This document shows, piece by piece, positions 9,301 through 16,964 of a stretch of 22,342 nt of DNA (position 1 is the stretch's first letter; the number at the start of each line of letters is the position of its first letter). Under the pieces are notes generated by a model. That model had not been told where the DNA came from. It ran no database searches and saw nothing but the letters and a program-made list of their open reading frames with translations. Made by a program: the position numbers and the translations under genes. This DNA comes from Spirogloea muscicola (Eukaryota > Streptophyta > Zygnematophyceae > Spirogloeales > Spirogloeaceae): assembly GCA_009602725.1 (NCBI GenBank), contig WELB01000021.1, positions 341,443 through 363,784 on the forward strand, written 5' to 3'.

Positions 9301-11714
9301 AAACAAGCTGCGACCCAAATCTCCAACCACAGAAAATCAGAGTGTGAGTCAGTAGCATGGCTGACCTCCCCTCTTCTGTTGACCAGAGCAGCATGTCGTC
9401 CACCGCAAGCAATGTTAATGACGTCTAGCACCACCGATGACTCTAATGCTCGGGGCAGGAGGGCATCAGAGGTTGCACTGATGCTGTCAGCCACTCCAGA
9501 TCCCATTGCTGCCAGGCTTCCCTTTCTCACCCCTCCTCCAAGGACACCCCCTGCCAAGCCTTCTCCCCAGGCATGCACGTCTCCCAGCACTTCGTCTTCG
9601 CCCTCAGCTCCTGAGCCTTGGCTACTTGTTGTTGACAGCTCCCGGCTTTGCCGCATGTCTGTCTTTCCACTGTATTTCCACTCGCCAAAAGTTGTACTCT
9701 TATTCGTGTGCGTAAAAGCGTCTTCCGAAACGAACGACATGAAGCTCCCAAAAGGAGGAGGCGATCTGCCGGACGCCGATAGCAGGATCATGCCGTTGCT
9801 TTTCTCGCCACCCGCCAGGCCTGGAGATTCCCTTCCCAGCCTCTCTGGCAGCTCAGTACCCATGAGAGACGACCCTGGGGACCTGCGGCCTGACCAATTG
9901 GCTGTGCCACCATCAAAGGAGATCTCCCCTGACTGCCTCATCTCAGCTAGCAGCTGAGCGAAGTCATCCGAGCCCCTGGACATGTGATGTGGGCCTGATG
10001 AATCAAAAGTGCCACTGCCTTCACCTTCCTGAGGGGAGGGCAACTCAGAAGTTTCCCTGCTGGGGGAACCTGGAGTAGACGATCTTTGTGAGGTACCCCC
10101 CTGAGAAGAACCACCGGTGATAGCCCTCTGCCAACACAGAGGGTTGCACACGAATCGACCTCAGCTTTTGCTGGCGCTGTTCTGCAGCGAATACCTATCA
10201 AAAGGAAGCGTAAGCAACATGGCAGCAAGGGCTAATAAGAAGGATGAGAGCCAAGGCAATGGCAGGACTTGCCTGGACGCCCTTCAGTGCCACTGAGGTG
10301 CTGCTAATCATAAGCAATATAACAGGTCCCGAGAAAGAGAGGATTATGAGTAAGACAGGAGGTTCGGAATGGGAGGCTACCTGCAACTCGTCTTGGCTGC
10401 CATAATTTGCCATGTCAAGTAGGCTACTCCTTGGACTCTTGTCAAACTCCTGAGACGATGAAACCTTTGACCTTGATCCACCCCAGCCTCGACTTTCGAA
10501 TTTGGGCTTCCGAACATTTGTGATGAGGGCCTTCAATCCCATAAACCATATCTCTGCCTCGTCCTTGTCCTTGCAAATCTGCAGTGATCACGTAGTGCAA
10601 GAAGGCGTGTCACTGTGCAGTAACGCTCCTTTCAACTCCCACAAGAGCTCAGATTCATATAGACAAAAGTGAATGGCAACACATGACCACAGGGACTCCT
10701 TCTCACGACCCATATCCAGAGGGTCAAGCTGTACTCACAAAGTCGAGTGAACGCTCTCCATTCTGATAGATCAAGGAGAATGACTGGTGCTCTTTGTCTG
10801 GTCGTGGGTAACGCTTAAAAACCGGCTGCCAGAGACAGATTGACAACCTCAATCAGCAGTCTGAGAAGCGAGACTCTTGGTTATTCAAATCGTGATAAGA
10901 AAAGTGCTGGATATTCCAAGATAGTAGTCTCTTATTGCAGCAGTGAGTTAGCAGGTCAGAGAATCCACATTGCATGAATCCACTTGGTCAGTACATCCTC
11001 TGCAGCTGCAAGCTGAAGCATGCGAAACTCCTTCTCTGCTTACTGTTCGCTGCCCATGATATATTGAAGACACGGTACTTAAGGTAAGGGTCTTCTCTGA
11101 CGCTCCTGAGTAGTAGACCAAGTCTGCTTCGTCCTGCATTACACATGTCTCCCTTGGAGTGTAAGAAACGAGGACCATATTCATGCAAGATGCTGCAAGT
11201 AGAGCTCGCCCAGTCCTCGGTGTAGGCTGCTGAGGTCCTTGTCGCGAGGATCACTTACTCCTGATAGCTTGAAGGCACAAAACTTCGGCTTGCCCCTTCG
11301 CCCATATTTCAGTAGAGTTGCGCCCTTCTTAAGAGCAGTGATGGCCTGCACAAGCAAACATTATATGACTCATACTGGTCAGCAGGTGTTGCTTCCTCTT
11401 CTGAGCCGCCCATGAATCTGGCAACCATACATAGCACTCTGGCACCCCAGTTGGAATGAATTTCAGGTCATCTGCATTCTGTAAGCCTTGACTTGTCCCC
11501 AATGAGCTCCGCTCCATAGCTTACGGCGGCAAAGCTCTCTCTCATGAAATGCTGCTCCCTTTTGTTTTCTTATTAACAACCGAGTAGACTGTCAGACTGT
11601 CATGAAGTCCTTCATCAGCAATACCTGCTCAATGTCTCGCTCTGCAGGACCTCCACGAGGGAACACCTGCTCGGCAGCTTTTGTAGGAGGCAGCTTCTGC
11701 CCCTGCTTTGCCAT
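3379..11714 (-). CDS. PRAF: PRAF/RLD-type PH-RCC1-FYVE-BRX protein (19 exons)
   Basis: This encodes a 1465-residue member of the plant PRAF/RLD family, whose PH and FYVE domains bind phosphoinositides and whose BRX domain binds partner proteins in trafficking and polarity. Family members are usually about 1000-1100 residues; the excess here is in linkers and the C-terminus. Coding exons, 5' to 3': 11714-11625, 11345-11259, 11133-11044, 10825-10739, 10578-10381, 10127-9366, 9202-9095, 8909-8644, 8463-8297, 8103-7870, 7686-7490, 7242-7067, 6880-6711, 6448-5874, 5637-5479, 5124-4692, 4397-4325, 4194-3985, 3694-3379. All introns are GT-AG and phases agree throughout (4398 nt). The start is the first in-frame Met after an in-frame TGA at 11804-11802. 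Uncertain points are the 8297 donor, the 6448 acceptor and the 73-nt exon. The family call is firm; the model comes from sequence alone. Confidence 0.93.
3613..4077 (-). other. C-terminal BRX domain, split by one intron
   Basis: The BRX domain begins at [14 protein letters not shown] in exon 18 and continues through ELRRVRFR, the splice at 3985/3694, and [17 protein letters not shown], ending near ELYCIR. It is the protein-interaction module that places this gene in the PRAF/RLD family. About 75 further residues, rich in Ser, Thr and Pro, follow before the stop. That extension is longer than I recall for the family. Confidence 0.9.
4692..6448 (-). other. Low-complexity linker and coiled coil of the PRAF-like protein
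   Basis: Exon 14 is rich in Pro, Ser, Gly and Ala, includes a poly-serine run, and ends in [20 protein letters not shown]. Exon 15 continues as a charged heptad-like stretch and ends in [14 protein letters not shown]. Exon 16 opens with [11 protein letters not shown], so the two exons together rebuild the family's coiled coil (about residues 1047-1135). The rest of exon 16 is poorly conserved linker. Confidence 0.8.
5238..5260. repeat. TAGATAGC microsatellite in an intron
   Basis: A short tandem array of the unit TAGATAGC (about two and a half copies) lies in the intron between exons 15 and 16 of the PRAF-like gene. No function is implied. Confidence 0.8.
6711..7242 (-). other. FYVE zinc-finger exons
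   Basis: Exons 12 and 13 encode residues about 763-877. Zinc-ligand cysteine pairs appear as MCTQC, HNCYQC, FCSSC and VCDSC. The basic ligand-binding patch reads RHRHNC, the plant PRAF version of the usual RRHHCR, and the RVC motif is intact in YRVCDSC. The family's Trp near the N-terminal edge is Phe here (KFVTGAD). FYVE fingers bind phosphatidylinositol 3-phosphate on endosomes; the variant patch may shift that preference. Confidence 0.9.
7490..9590 (-). other. Seven-repeat RCC1 propeller exons
   Basis: The last quarter of exon 6 through exon 11 encodes residues about 362-762. Seven RCC1 signatures can be read in order: [56 protein letters not shown] and [10 protein letters not shown]. Between them lie ACG-H type strands such as CGGRHAAL and CGEFHTCAV. 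Seven repeats make a complete beta-propeller. The junction between blades 4 and 5 (8297 to 8103) uses a weak donor and is the least certain splice in this part. Confidence 0.9.
10381..11345 (-). other. PH domain exons of the PRAF-like gene
   Basis: Exons 2-5 encode residues 31-184. The PH domain covers roughly 31-140. It opens with [19 protein letters not shown] and runs through [13 protein letters not shown] to a terminal helix around [17 protein letters not shown]. This is the characteristic N-terminal module of the family and is expected to bind phosphoinositide headgroups. The remainder of exon 5 begins a low-complexity, serine-rich linker. Confidence 0.9.
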
Positions 11715-12160
11715 CTCAAGTGGCCCCCGCCGTGCCCTGCTTGCCCTTCCAGTGTCCAGACATTCCAGGGCCTCGCAAGGGCCTCGGGGCCGAGAATACA
11801 GTCACCTAGCGAGCCCCATCTGCAAAGATCACCTGCACTTTAGAATAATGGAGGTGGAAGGAAGAGCCCAACCGCTCAGATATTGCTTCTATCTCACATA
11901 TGCTGAAGTCATGCATAGATGATTGCCACCTATACGTGGGCTTGCAAGAGGTGCAGGAACATGCCGATCCGGCTTCGTCCCTGCTAGGTCGAAGCACAGC
12001 ACCGCAGGACCCAGCCAAGCTTCACCTTGTCGTGCTTTGAGTACGGATTCCACACTAGCTAATGGCCCTATGCAAGCCAATCCTTGGACGGCCAAACCTA
12101 ACAACGCCCACACCATCAAACTGATGGTGAGTACACGTCCTAACGTACAAGGAGTGAGCC
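11715..12160 (-). other. 5' flank of the PRAF-like gene
   Basis: The frame of the PRAF-like protein stays open upstream of its start for 30 codons to a TGA at 11804-11802, with no other methionine. The rest should contain the 5' untranslated region and part of the promoter. No TATA box or other element was convincing, and an untranslated first exon further upstream cannot be excluded. Confidence 0.5.
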
Positions 12161-12960
12161 TTCGTCAGCGTGGCAAGGTGTTCCGCACCTGCTTTCTCGC
12201 TCATTCCCAATTGCAATGCTCAGGGTCAGCACTTCGGAAGCCCCCTCGGTCACAGCGGTCCCATCGTCCGGGCCCACTGGTCTCGTCGACAACCCACGGC
12301 TCTGGTCGAGCGACGGCGGCGCGCCGCTCGCCGCCCCGCCCTCAGGCCGTCGCACGACCTTCCAGCAGCGCAGGGGGAGCGACGAGGTGCGCGGCCGGGC
12401 GCCGCGCGATCTTCTGGCCAGAGGGCGGGCGGCGCGCCGCCGTCCCGGCACGAGCGGCGGCGNCCAAACCTCCCTCCCTCCCTCCCCCCTCCCTCCTCCG
12501 CGGGGAGGGCCCACGCTAGGCGCCCGGAGCGGCGCGCGGGGAGAGAGGCTGGGGGGGGAGGAGGGGGGTCCGTCACCGATTTCTATCACGGGCCTGACGG
12601 TCAAATCTGGGCCTCTAACCGGCCGGGCAACATTCGTCGCCGTTTCCCCTGATTATTTCGGTCCCGGTCACAGCTGCCCCGTGCGGGACCGCCGGGAGGG
12701 TCCATCGAGCTCATCCCATTGAAAATTGATTTCAATTACGCGGCCCCCCGCCCGGGCTGCCGGGCGGGCGCCAAACACGCCGGGGGCGGTGGCGTCGGGC
12801 CAGGGCCCCCCGCATGCCGCCAAAAGAGCGGGCGGTGGGCGCCGAGAATTAGGCTTGGCTGTGGATTCTTCGCCGCGAGGCGGGGGTCCCGAGCTCTGGC
12901 CCGGGTGCTCGAGACCCGACAGCTTCGGTTCCTCTGTGCTTTTCCCACTCCTCGGATGAC
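12161..12960. other. Very GC-rich block with CT and G tracts and one N
   Basis: The block holds a run of CCCT units near 12471-12499 and a G-rich run near 12549-12567, with one undetermined base at 12463. A small AT-rich island (ATTGAAAATTGATTTCAATT) sits at about 12718-12737. Open frames on both strands look like composition artefacts. It may be the CpG-rich distal promoter of the PRAF-like gene. No gene is supported. Confidence 0.5.
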
Positions 12961-13059
12961 TCTGATTCGGCACTTGGCTGACCCGAGGTTCAGTGAGCGC
13001 CTCTTGCTGACGTCTGAGAGACTAGTATCTTATACATTCTTGTGCGCTGGCCTCTCACA

Positions 13060-13147
13060 GGAGGCCTCCGGCTCCGGCTTTCGTCAGGGGGATAGTTTTC
13101 CGGCAGCTAGTCTGTCGGATGTGAGGCTCCGTACTCGTAACTACTGA
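13060..13147 (+). pseudogene. Element ORF tail, copy A
   Basis: The frame ends GFRQGDSFPAASLSDVRLRT, then RNY and a stop. This resembles the tail of the copy ending at 15128 (ASGFRQGDVF) and the shared SFPAAS...LLTRGY ending of the other copies. Only this tail is recognisable. It is followed directly by the 174-bp repeat arm, as expected for a 5'-truncated insertion that kept its 3' end. Confidence 0.6.
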
Positions 13148-13290
13148 GTGGTCCATCCTCCCCCCTTCTGCCATAGCCTCTTCAGGCCCCACAGTTGCTG
13201 CTTAGCTCGTAGTTTGGCCCCTTCGAACCTTGTCAATTCTATTCGGGCTGGCTTCTCACAGCCCTTGCCCCCATTGGGAGAGCCACTTCT
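13117..13290 (+). repeat. Right arm of the 174-bp inverted repeat
   Basis: This segment is the reverse complement of 651-824 with 8 mismatches counted by eye and no gaps. It spans the end of ORF tail A and the downstream repeat, including the hairpin core GGGCTGGC...CAGCCC. The high identity implies that the two copies separated fairly recently compared with the other repeats here. Confidence 0.88.
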
Positions 13291-13373
13291 TCACAGGCAT
13301 GGCCGTCCATTGGAAGAGCTGTTCTCTTTCACAAGCACTGGCCCTTGTCTGTCCTTCTCTCCTTGCGCCATTT

Positions 13374-13421
13374 CGCGCAGCGAGCTACTCCGACCTGATG
13401 TTGCTCACTCGCGGGTACTGA
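13374..13421 (+). pseudogene. Element ORF tail, copy B
   Basis: The last 16 codons read AASYSDLMLLTRGY before the stop, the same ending as the copies at 13566 (minus) and 14561 (plus). Upstream of these codons the sequence is the hairpin-type repeat and not the element's coding part, so this is a very short, broken copy. Confidence 0.65.
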
Positions 13422-13429
13422 GCTCGAAG

Positions 13430-13845
13430 AAGTGCACGCCCATAGAGAAGAGGGGCTGGCAAAGCCAGCCCAAAAAAGAATGGACAACGTCCAAAGCCAA
13501 AGAAAGAGGAGCCGGAAAAGGGACTACAGTACACTGCAGAACACATAGAAGATGCAGAGGGATGCTCAGTACCCACGAGTGAGCAACATCAGGTCTGAGT
13601 AGCTCGCTGCAGGGAAAGAGGCACTCCGCCGAGACCCAGAGGCTGCGGCCATAGCTCGGCCTGCGGCTCGCGTGTGGACGGCGTGGGCAAGGGAGCGTTG
13701 AAGCGATACGGCCAGGCGCATGCGGAAGACTTGTGCGAGCGAACCGGCGGCGTTGAAGCCGGGCATCGCCCCTGGCAGACCCGGCCGCCGGTCAATGGCC
13801 TGGCGGGCAAGCCGCTGAATGAGATCCAGCCAGCGGCTGCCCAAA
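13430..13845 (+). repeat. Left arm of a long fold-back repeat
   Basis: This arm is the reverse complement of 14213-14706 once an 81-bp insertion in the right arm is set aside (416 versus 413 bp). It carries ORF copy C in minus orientation and its 3' sequence. The arms are separated by a spacer of about 370 bp, so a single strand could form a hairpin with a stem of more than 400 bp. Confidence 0.85.
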
Positions 13846-14045
13846 GCCCCGTGTACATCCATCGCCAGGGCCGCGAATTCATCCCCCACCGGGTGATCAG
13901 CATATTTTCGCTCCTTGCCCCGGGCCGCCTGGCCGACCGCGTGCCCAGCAAACGACGCCGATCTGGTGGGATTGGCGGAGTCGATGCAGTCAGTTGTCAC
14001 CGCATCAGCGATGATGCGGGGACCGCCGCCGGGCGGGATGGCTCA
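13566..14045 (-). pseudogene. Best-preserved element ORF C-terminus, copy C
   Basis: This minus-strand frame stays open for about 145 codons to the shared SFPAASYSDLMLLTRGY ending. Visible blocks are KERKYADHPVGDEFAALAMD, SRWLDLIQRLARQ and GSLAQVFRMRLAVSLQRS. A K-x-x-KY block, a hydrophobic block and an arginine-rich LSLQR-like tail recall the end of the reverse-transcriptase polyprotein of some non-LTR retrotransposons. That is inference from pattern only; no reverse transcriptase or endonuclease motif is in the window. A stop interrupts the frame just upstream, so the copy is truncated. Confidence 0.55.
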
Positions 14046-14213
14046 TTGCCTTTGCCGACGTTGTCACGACTGACTCTTTTCATTCTGTACACCCGGCTTT
14101 CGTTTCTGTGCTTGTTGTTCTTTGTACTTCCCCTGGCCCCTTCTCGTCCTTTGTTCATTCTTTTCTGGGCTGGCTTTTTCCAGCCCCTATCCTCAATGGG
14201 CGAGCCCTTCTTC

Positions 14214-14561
14214 TTTCGGCAGCCGCTGGCTGGATCTCATTCAGCGGCTTGCCCGCCAGGCCTTGACCAGCGGCCGGGTCTGCCAGGGGCGATGCCCGGC
14301 TTCAACGTCGCCGGTTCGCTCGCACAAGTCTTCCGCATGCGCCTGGCCATATCGCTCCCTTGCCCACGCCGTCGACAGGCGAGCAGGCCGTGCTATGGCC
14401 GCCGCCTCTGGTCTTGGCTTTGGACATTGTCCATTCTTTTTTGGGCTAGCGTTGCCAGCCCCTCTTCTCTATGGGCGCGCACTTCCCTCTGGTCTCGGCG
14501 GAGTGCCTCTTTCCCTGCAGCGAGCTACTCAGACCTGATGTTGCTCACTCGTGGGTACTGA
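14214..14561 (+). pseudogene. Element ORF C-terminus, copy D, interrupted
   Basis: The plus-strand sequence repeats copy C from SRWLDLIQRLARQ through SLAQVFRMRLA to the YSDLMLLTRGY ending. The frame is broken: the reading frame of the first half is not that of the final tail, and a hairpin-containing unit is inserted after the GRAMAAASG block. It is a dead copy. Confidence 0.6.
14405..14495. mobile_element. 71-bp hairpin unit with 10-bp direct duplication
   Basis: CCTCTGGTCT occurs at 14405-14414 and again at 14486-14495. The 71 bp between them (14415-14485) contain GGACATTGTCC and the inverted core GGGCTagcgttgccAGCCC, and match the hairpin module found elsewhere in the window. The opposite arm of the fold-back repeat has a single CCTCTGGGTCTC at this point and no unit, so it acts as the empty site. 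This is the pattern of insertion with target-site duplication. The unit has no coding capacity. Confidence 0.65.
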
Positions 14562-14719
14562 GCTTTCCTCTGCATCGTCTAGGTGTTTTGCAGTGTTTTG
14601 TGGTGTAGTCTTTTTTCCGGCTCCTCTTTCTTTGGCTTTGGACAATGTCCATTCTTTTTTGGGCTGGCTTTGCCAGCCCCTCTTCTCTGTTGGCGAGCGC
14701 TTCCTTCCTTTTCATTCAG

Positions 14720-15128
14720 GAGCGCCAAACGCTCGTCGGAGGAGGCGGGCTACGCAGTCAGGCAAGCGGCAGGCGCCAAGGAACGGAAATACTCGGATCA
14801 CCTGGTGGGAGACGAGTTTGTCCCACTCGCGGTCGACGTACACGGAGCCCTTTGCAGGTTAAGCCATTTTGGCGCAAAATGGCTTGACCTGCTACACCGC
14901 CTTGCGCGGTGAGCAGCAGCCCGCCGCCACGGGCAGCAGGGCGAGCAGCCTGGCTTCAATGTCGCCGGGTCCCTCGCCCAAGTCTTCCGGATGCGCTTGG
15001 CCATCTCTTTGCAGCGGTCCCTTGCCTTCGCGGTCCACTTGCGCGCAGGCCGCGCTTTGGCGGCGGCCTCCGGCTTCCGTCAGGGCGACGTCTTCCGCCT
15101 GCTAGCTAGTCAGACTTGCATCTACTGA
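14720..15128 (+). pseudogene. Element ORF C-terminus, copy E, frameshifted
   Basis: The first part reads KERKYSDHLVGDEFVPLAVD and AKWLDLLHRLAR and then stops. After a frameshift near 14905-14945 the match resumes as GSLAQVFRMRLAISLQRS and ends ASGFRQGDVFRLLASQTCIY. Compared with copy C it has 6 extra residues caused by a small palindromic insertion. It is independent of the fold-back pair and more diverged from it than the two arms are from each other. Confidence 0.6.
14855..14891. repeat. 16-bp-arm quasi-palindrome inside copy E
   Basis: CAGGTTAAGCCATTTT at 14855-14870 and AAAATGGCTTGACCTG at 14876-14891 are inverted copies with one mismatch, separated by GGCGC. Copies C and D lack the left arm, so it is an in-frame 18-bp addition matching the inverted sequence of its neighbour. 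Confidence 0.85.
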
Positions 15129-15500
15129 CTAGAGGTCACTGAGAGTCCGCTTGCTGCTGTCTCAGTCCTTAGCACTCCGGCTCCTTCAGACCTTGTCCAT
15201 TCCTTTGGGCTGGCCTCTCCCAGCCACCAGTCAATCTGGCCGCGCTTGCTTGCCCCCATTGGGAGCCACTTCTCTTTTGGTCGAGCAATTTCTTTCAGAC
15301 CTTGTCCGTTGCTTTGGGCTGGCTTCTCACAGCCACTGCTGTCTTTTGGAAGCCCGCCCGCCCTGCCGGCCCTTTCTTCTCTATGGGCGAGCACTTTCTT
15401 CTTTCAGACCAATTCATACCTCTGGGCTGGCGTCTCATAGTCATACAATGGAAGAGCTATTTCTTTCCTGGGCTGGCGTTTACATACACCTGCCTTCTCC
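15129..15500 (+). repeat. Serial hairpin modules downstream of copy E
   Basis: Successive units contain CAGACCTTGTCC(A/G)TT, then GGGCTGGC(C/T)TCTC(C/A)CAGCCAC. They lie at about 15183-15245 and 15297-15350, with weaker units at 15415-15445 and 15465-15485. The first also carries CACCAGTCAATCTGGCCGCG, seen in inverted form near 610-635 and in direct form near 1312-1336. No gene is supported. Confidence 0.7.
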
Positions 15501-16964
15501 AGAAAAGCTTCTTTCCATCAGTGCCAAGCCCCATCGGGACCTACTGGAAACCCATCTTCCTGTGCGACGCTTTATGACGTCCACGTCGGTTTGTAGGCCC
15601 GGAACCAATACATGGCGATCAGCAACATTCTAATCTGAGGCCGGAGTGTGGGCCATTTGCAATCATGTCAATGGGCCGTCTCAAGTGCGGCCGCATTCTA
15701 TCCTGTTTCTTATCCTGGGCCGTTTGTGAAAAAAATTCGTAGGTTTTGGCTGCTCTGGCAATCCAGTGCTCGATACGCGCTTCTCTCATGCAGCTGCCAC
15801 CTCCGCAATTCGCGCCGCGCTCACAACTCGTTGACTTTGGGGGGCCATTCATTGTGATGAGTTACTCAGTATTGATCACTTCAAGTTGGGCTTCTTTCGA
15901 CTGACCTCTTATTACATTCTTAGGCTGGCCCTTCTAGATTATCGCCCTCTCACAGATGAACCTTCCCTCTGGATGAAGCTGGAAGATACGTCCATCAGCT
16001 CTTGTCACATTTAAGGAAGACAGTCCACACACAAGGCGCGTCGACCTTGTCAACATCATGTTCGGCGGTTGCCATCGCGTCATCACTAATATTGTGACAT
16101 TGGACGCTTTCAGCCTCACCGACCTGGTCCCATCGGTCATGAAGCCAAGTCACTTGGTCGTGCCAAAGCGGCACATATGCAGGACTTCAAAAACGATATG
16201 AATCCTGCAGTAACCAGACTACTTCACTGGCAGTATCATTTGAGGTGTCCAAGGCTCGGTGGCTCGACCTCCTCCAGCCCATTGCGCGACAAGTGGTAGT
16301 CCGACAACACGGGCCAGCAGGGGGAGCAGCAAACGTCAGCGCTGCCTCTGCTTGCTTGCTCTGTCGTCTGGCAAGTGCCTCTCCGCTGCATCAGATTACT
16401 GTCCTTAAATCTGTATGTTGGCCATGTCTTGGCTGCCGCTACACAACCAGCCTGGCAACTCCTTCCCTGCTCGCTCTGTGGCAGCCATCGCCCCGTTTTG
16501 AAATTTTCCTTTCCGTACTTCGCAGGAATAATTGACCCTGCTACTAATACCAACCTGCAGCTAACTTTTGGGGGTTACGGAGAGGCTTCTTATAATCAGC
16601 AGCTTTTGATGTTGGTTATCTCCTCTGAATCTCGTCCATTGTTTTGGGCTGGCCTTCCACAGCTGCTCCTTGACTCTCTGAAGGAGGCAGCAGGCAGCGG
16701 CAATATGAGCACAGAAGATAACAAGTGGTGCCTGCAGGTTTGATCAAATTGGGACAGGCTGGCAATTGGATGACCCCATCCGCTGAACGAAAGCGCACTG
16801 GAAGGCCAAGCTCAGGAGGCAACTTGGTGACACGTACACTTCAAATTCACATACAGTTGGAGCCCGACAGAAGTAAGGGAGCCAAGAACGAGGAGCTTTT
16901 GTTGGAGGTCAACGACCTCTTTGGTTGTCACTAAGGTGTTACTAAGGCATCACTAAGGTGTCCA
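15501..16964. other. Sparse repeat remnants and 3' flank of the ABCF gene
   Basis: Two remnants can be recognised: a plus-strand ARWLDLLQPIARQVV block at about 16260-16305, matching the element ORF, and a hairpin module (TTTTGGGCTGGCCTTCCACAG) near 16640-16660. Just beyond the ABCF stop, TCACTAAGGTG-type units repeat at about 16928-16960. No other gene or RNA was seen. Confidence 0.5.

Larger units (their letters stand above)
14213..14706 (-). repeat. Right arm of the long fold-back repeat
   Basis: This arm pairs with 13430-13845. It carries ORF copy D in plus orientation and downstream sequence ending in a hairpin module (about 14632-14704) that mirrors the one at about 13430-13500. It differs from the left arm mainly by scattered substitutions and by the 81-bp insertion at 14405-14495. 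Confidence 0.85.

Noticed and set aside
10168-10189. A 22-nt segment with AG and GT borders between exons 5 and 6 of the PRAF-like gene
   Set aside because: Exon 5 ends in phase 0, so including it places a TGA in frame. Skipping it gives an open frame directly into exon 6.
12140-12722. Several long overlapping frames on both strands
   Set aside because: They overlap in all frames of a GC-rich, low-complexity block, contain the undetermined base and show no family resemblance.
13148-13582. Plus-strand open frame of 144 codons between ORF tails A and C
   Set aside because: It is made of the hairpin-type repeat and the antisense of element sequence. Its peptide only reflects those repeats.
13674-14561. 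Plus-strand open frame of 295 codons, the longest uninterrupted frame among the repeats
   Set aside because: Its first half is antisense to element copy C, its middle is repeat spacer, and only its end coincides with copy D. It is a composite of the fold-back structure and not a gene.
14213-14706. LTR retrotransposon with terminal repeats
   Set aside because: The long matching arms are inverted rather than direct, and no primer-binding site, polypurine tract or integrase-like frame was seen between them.
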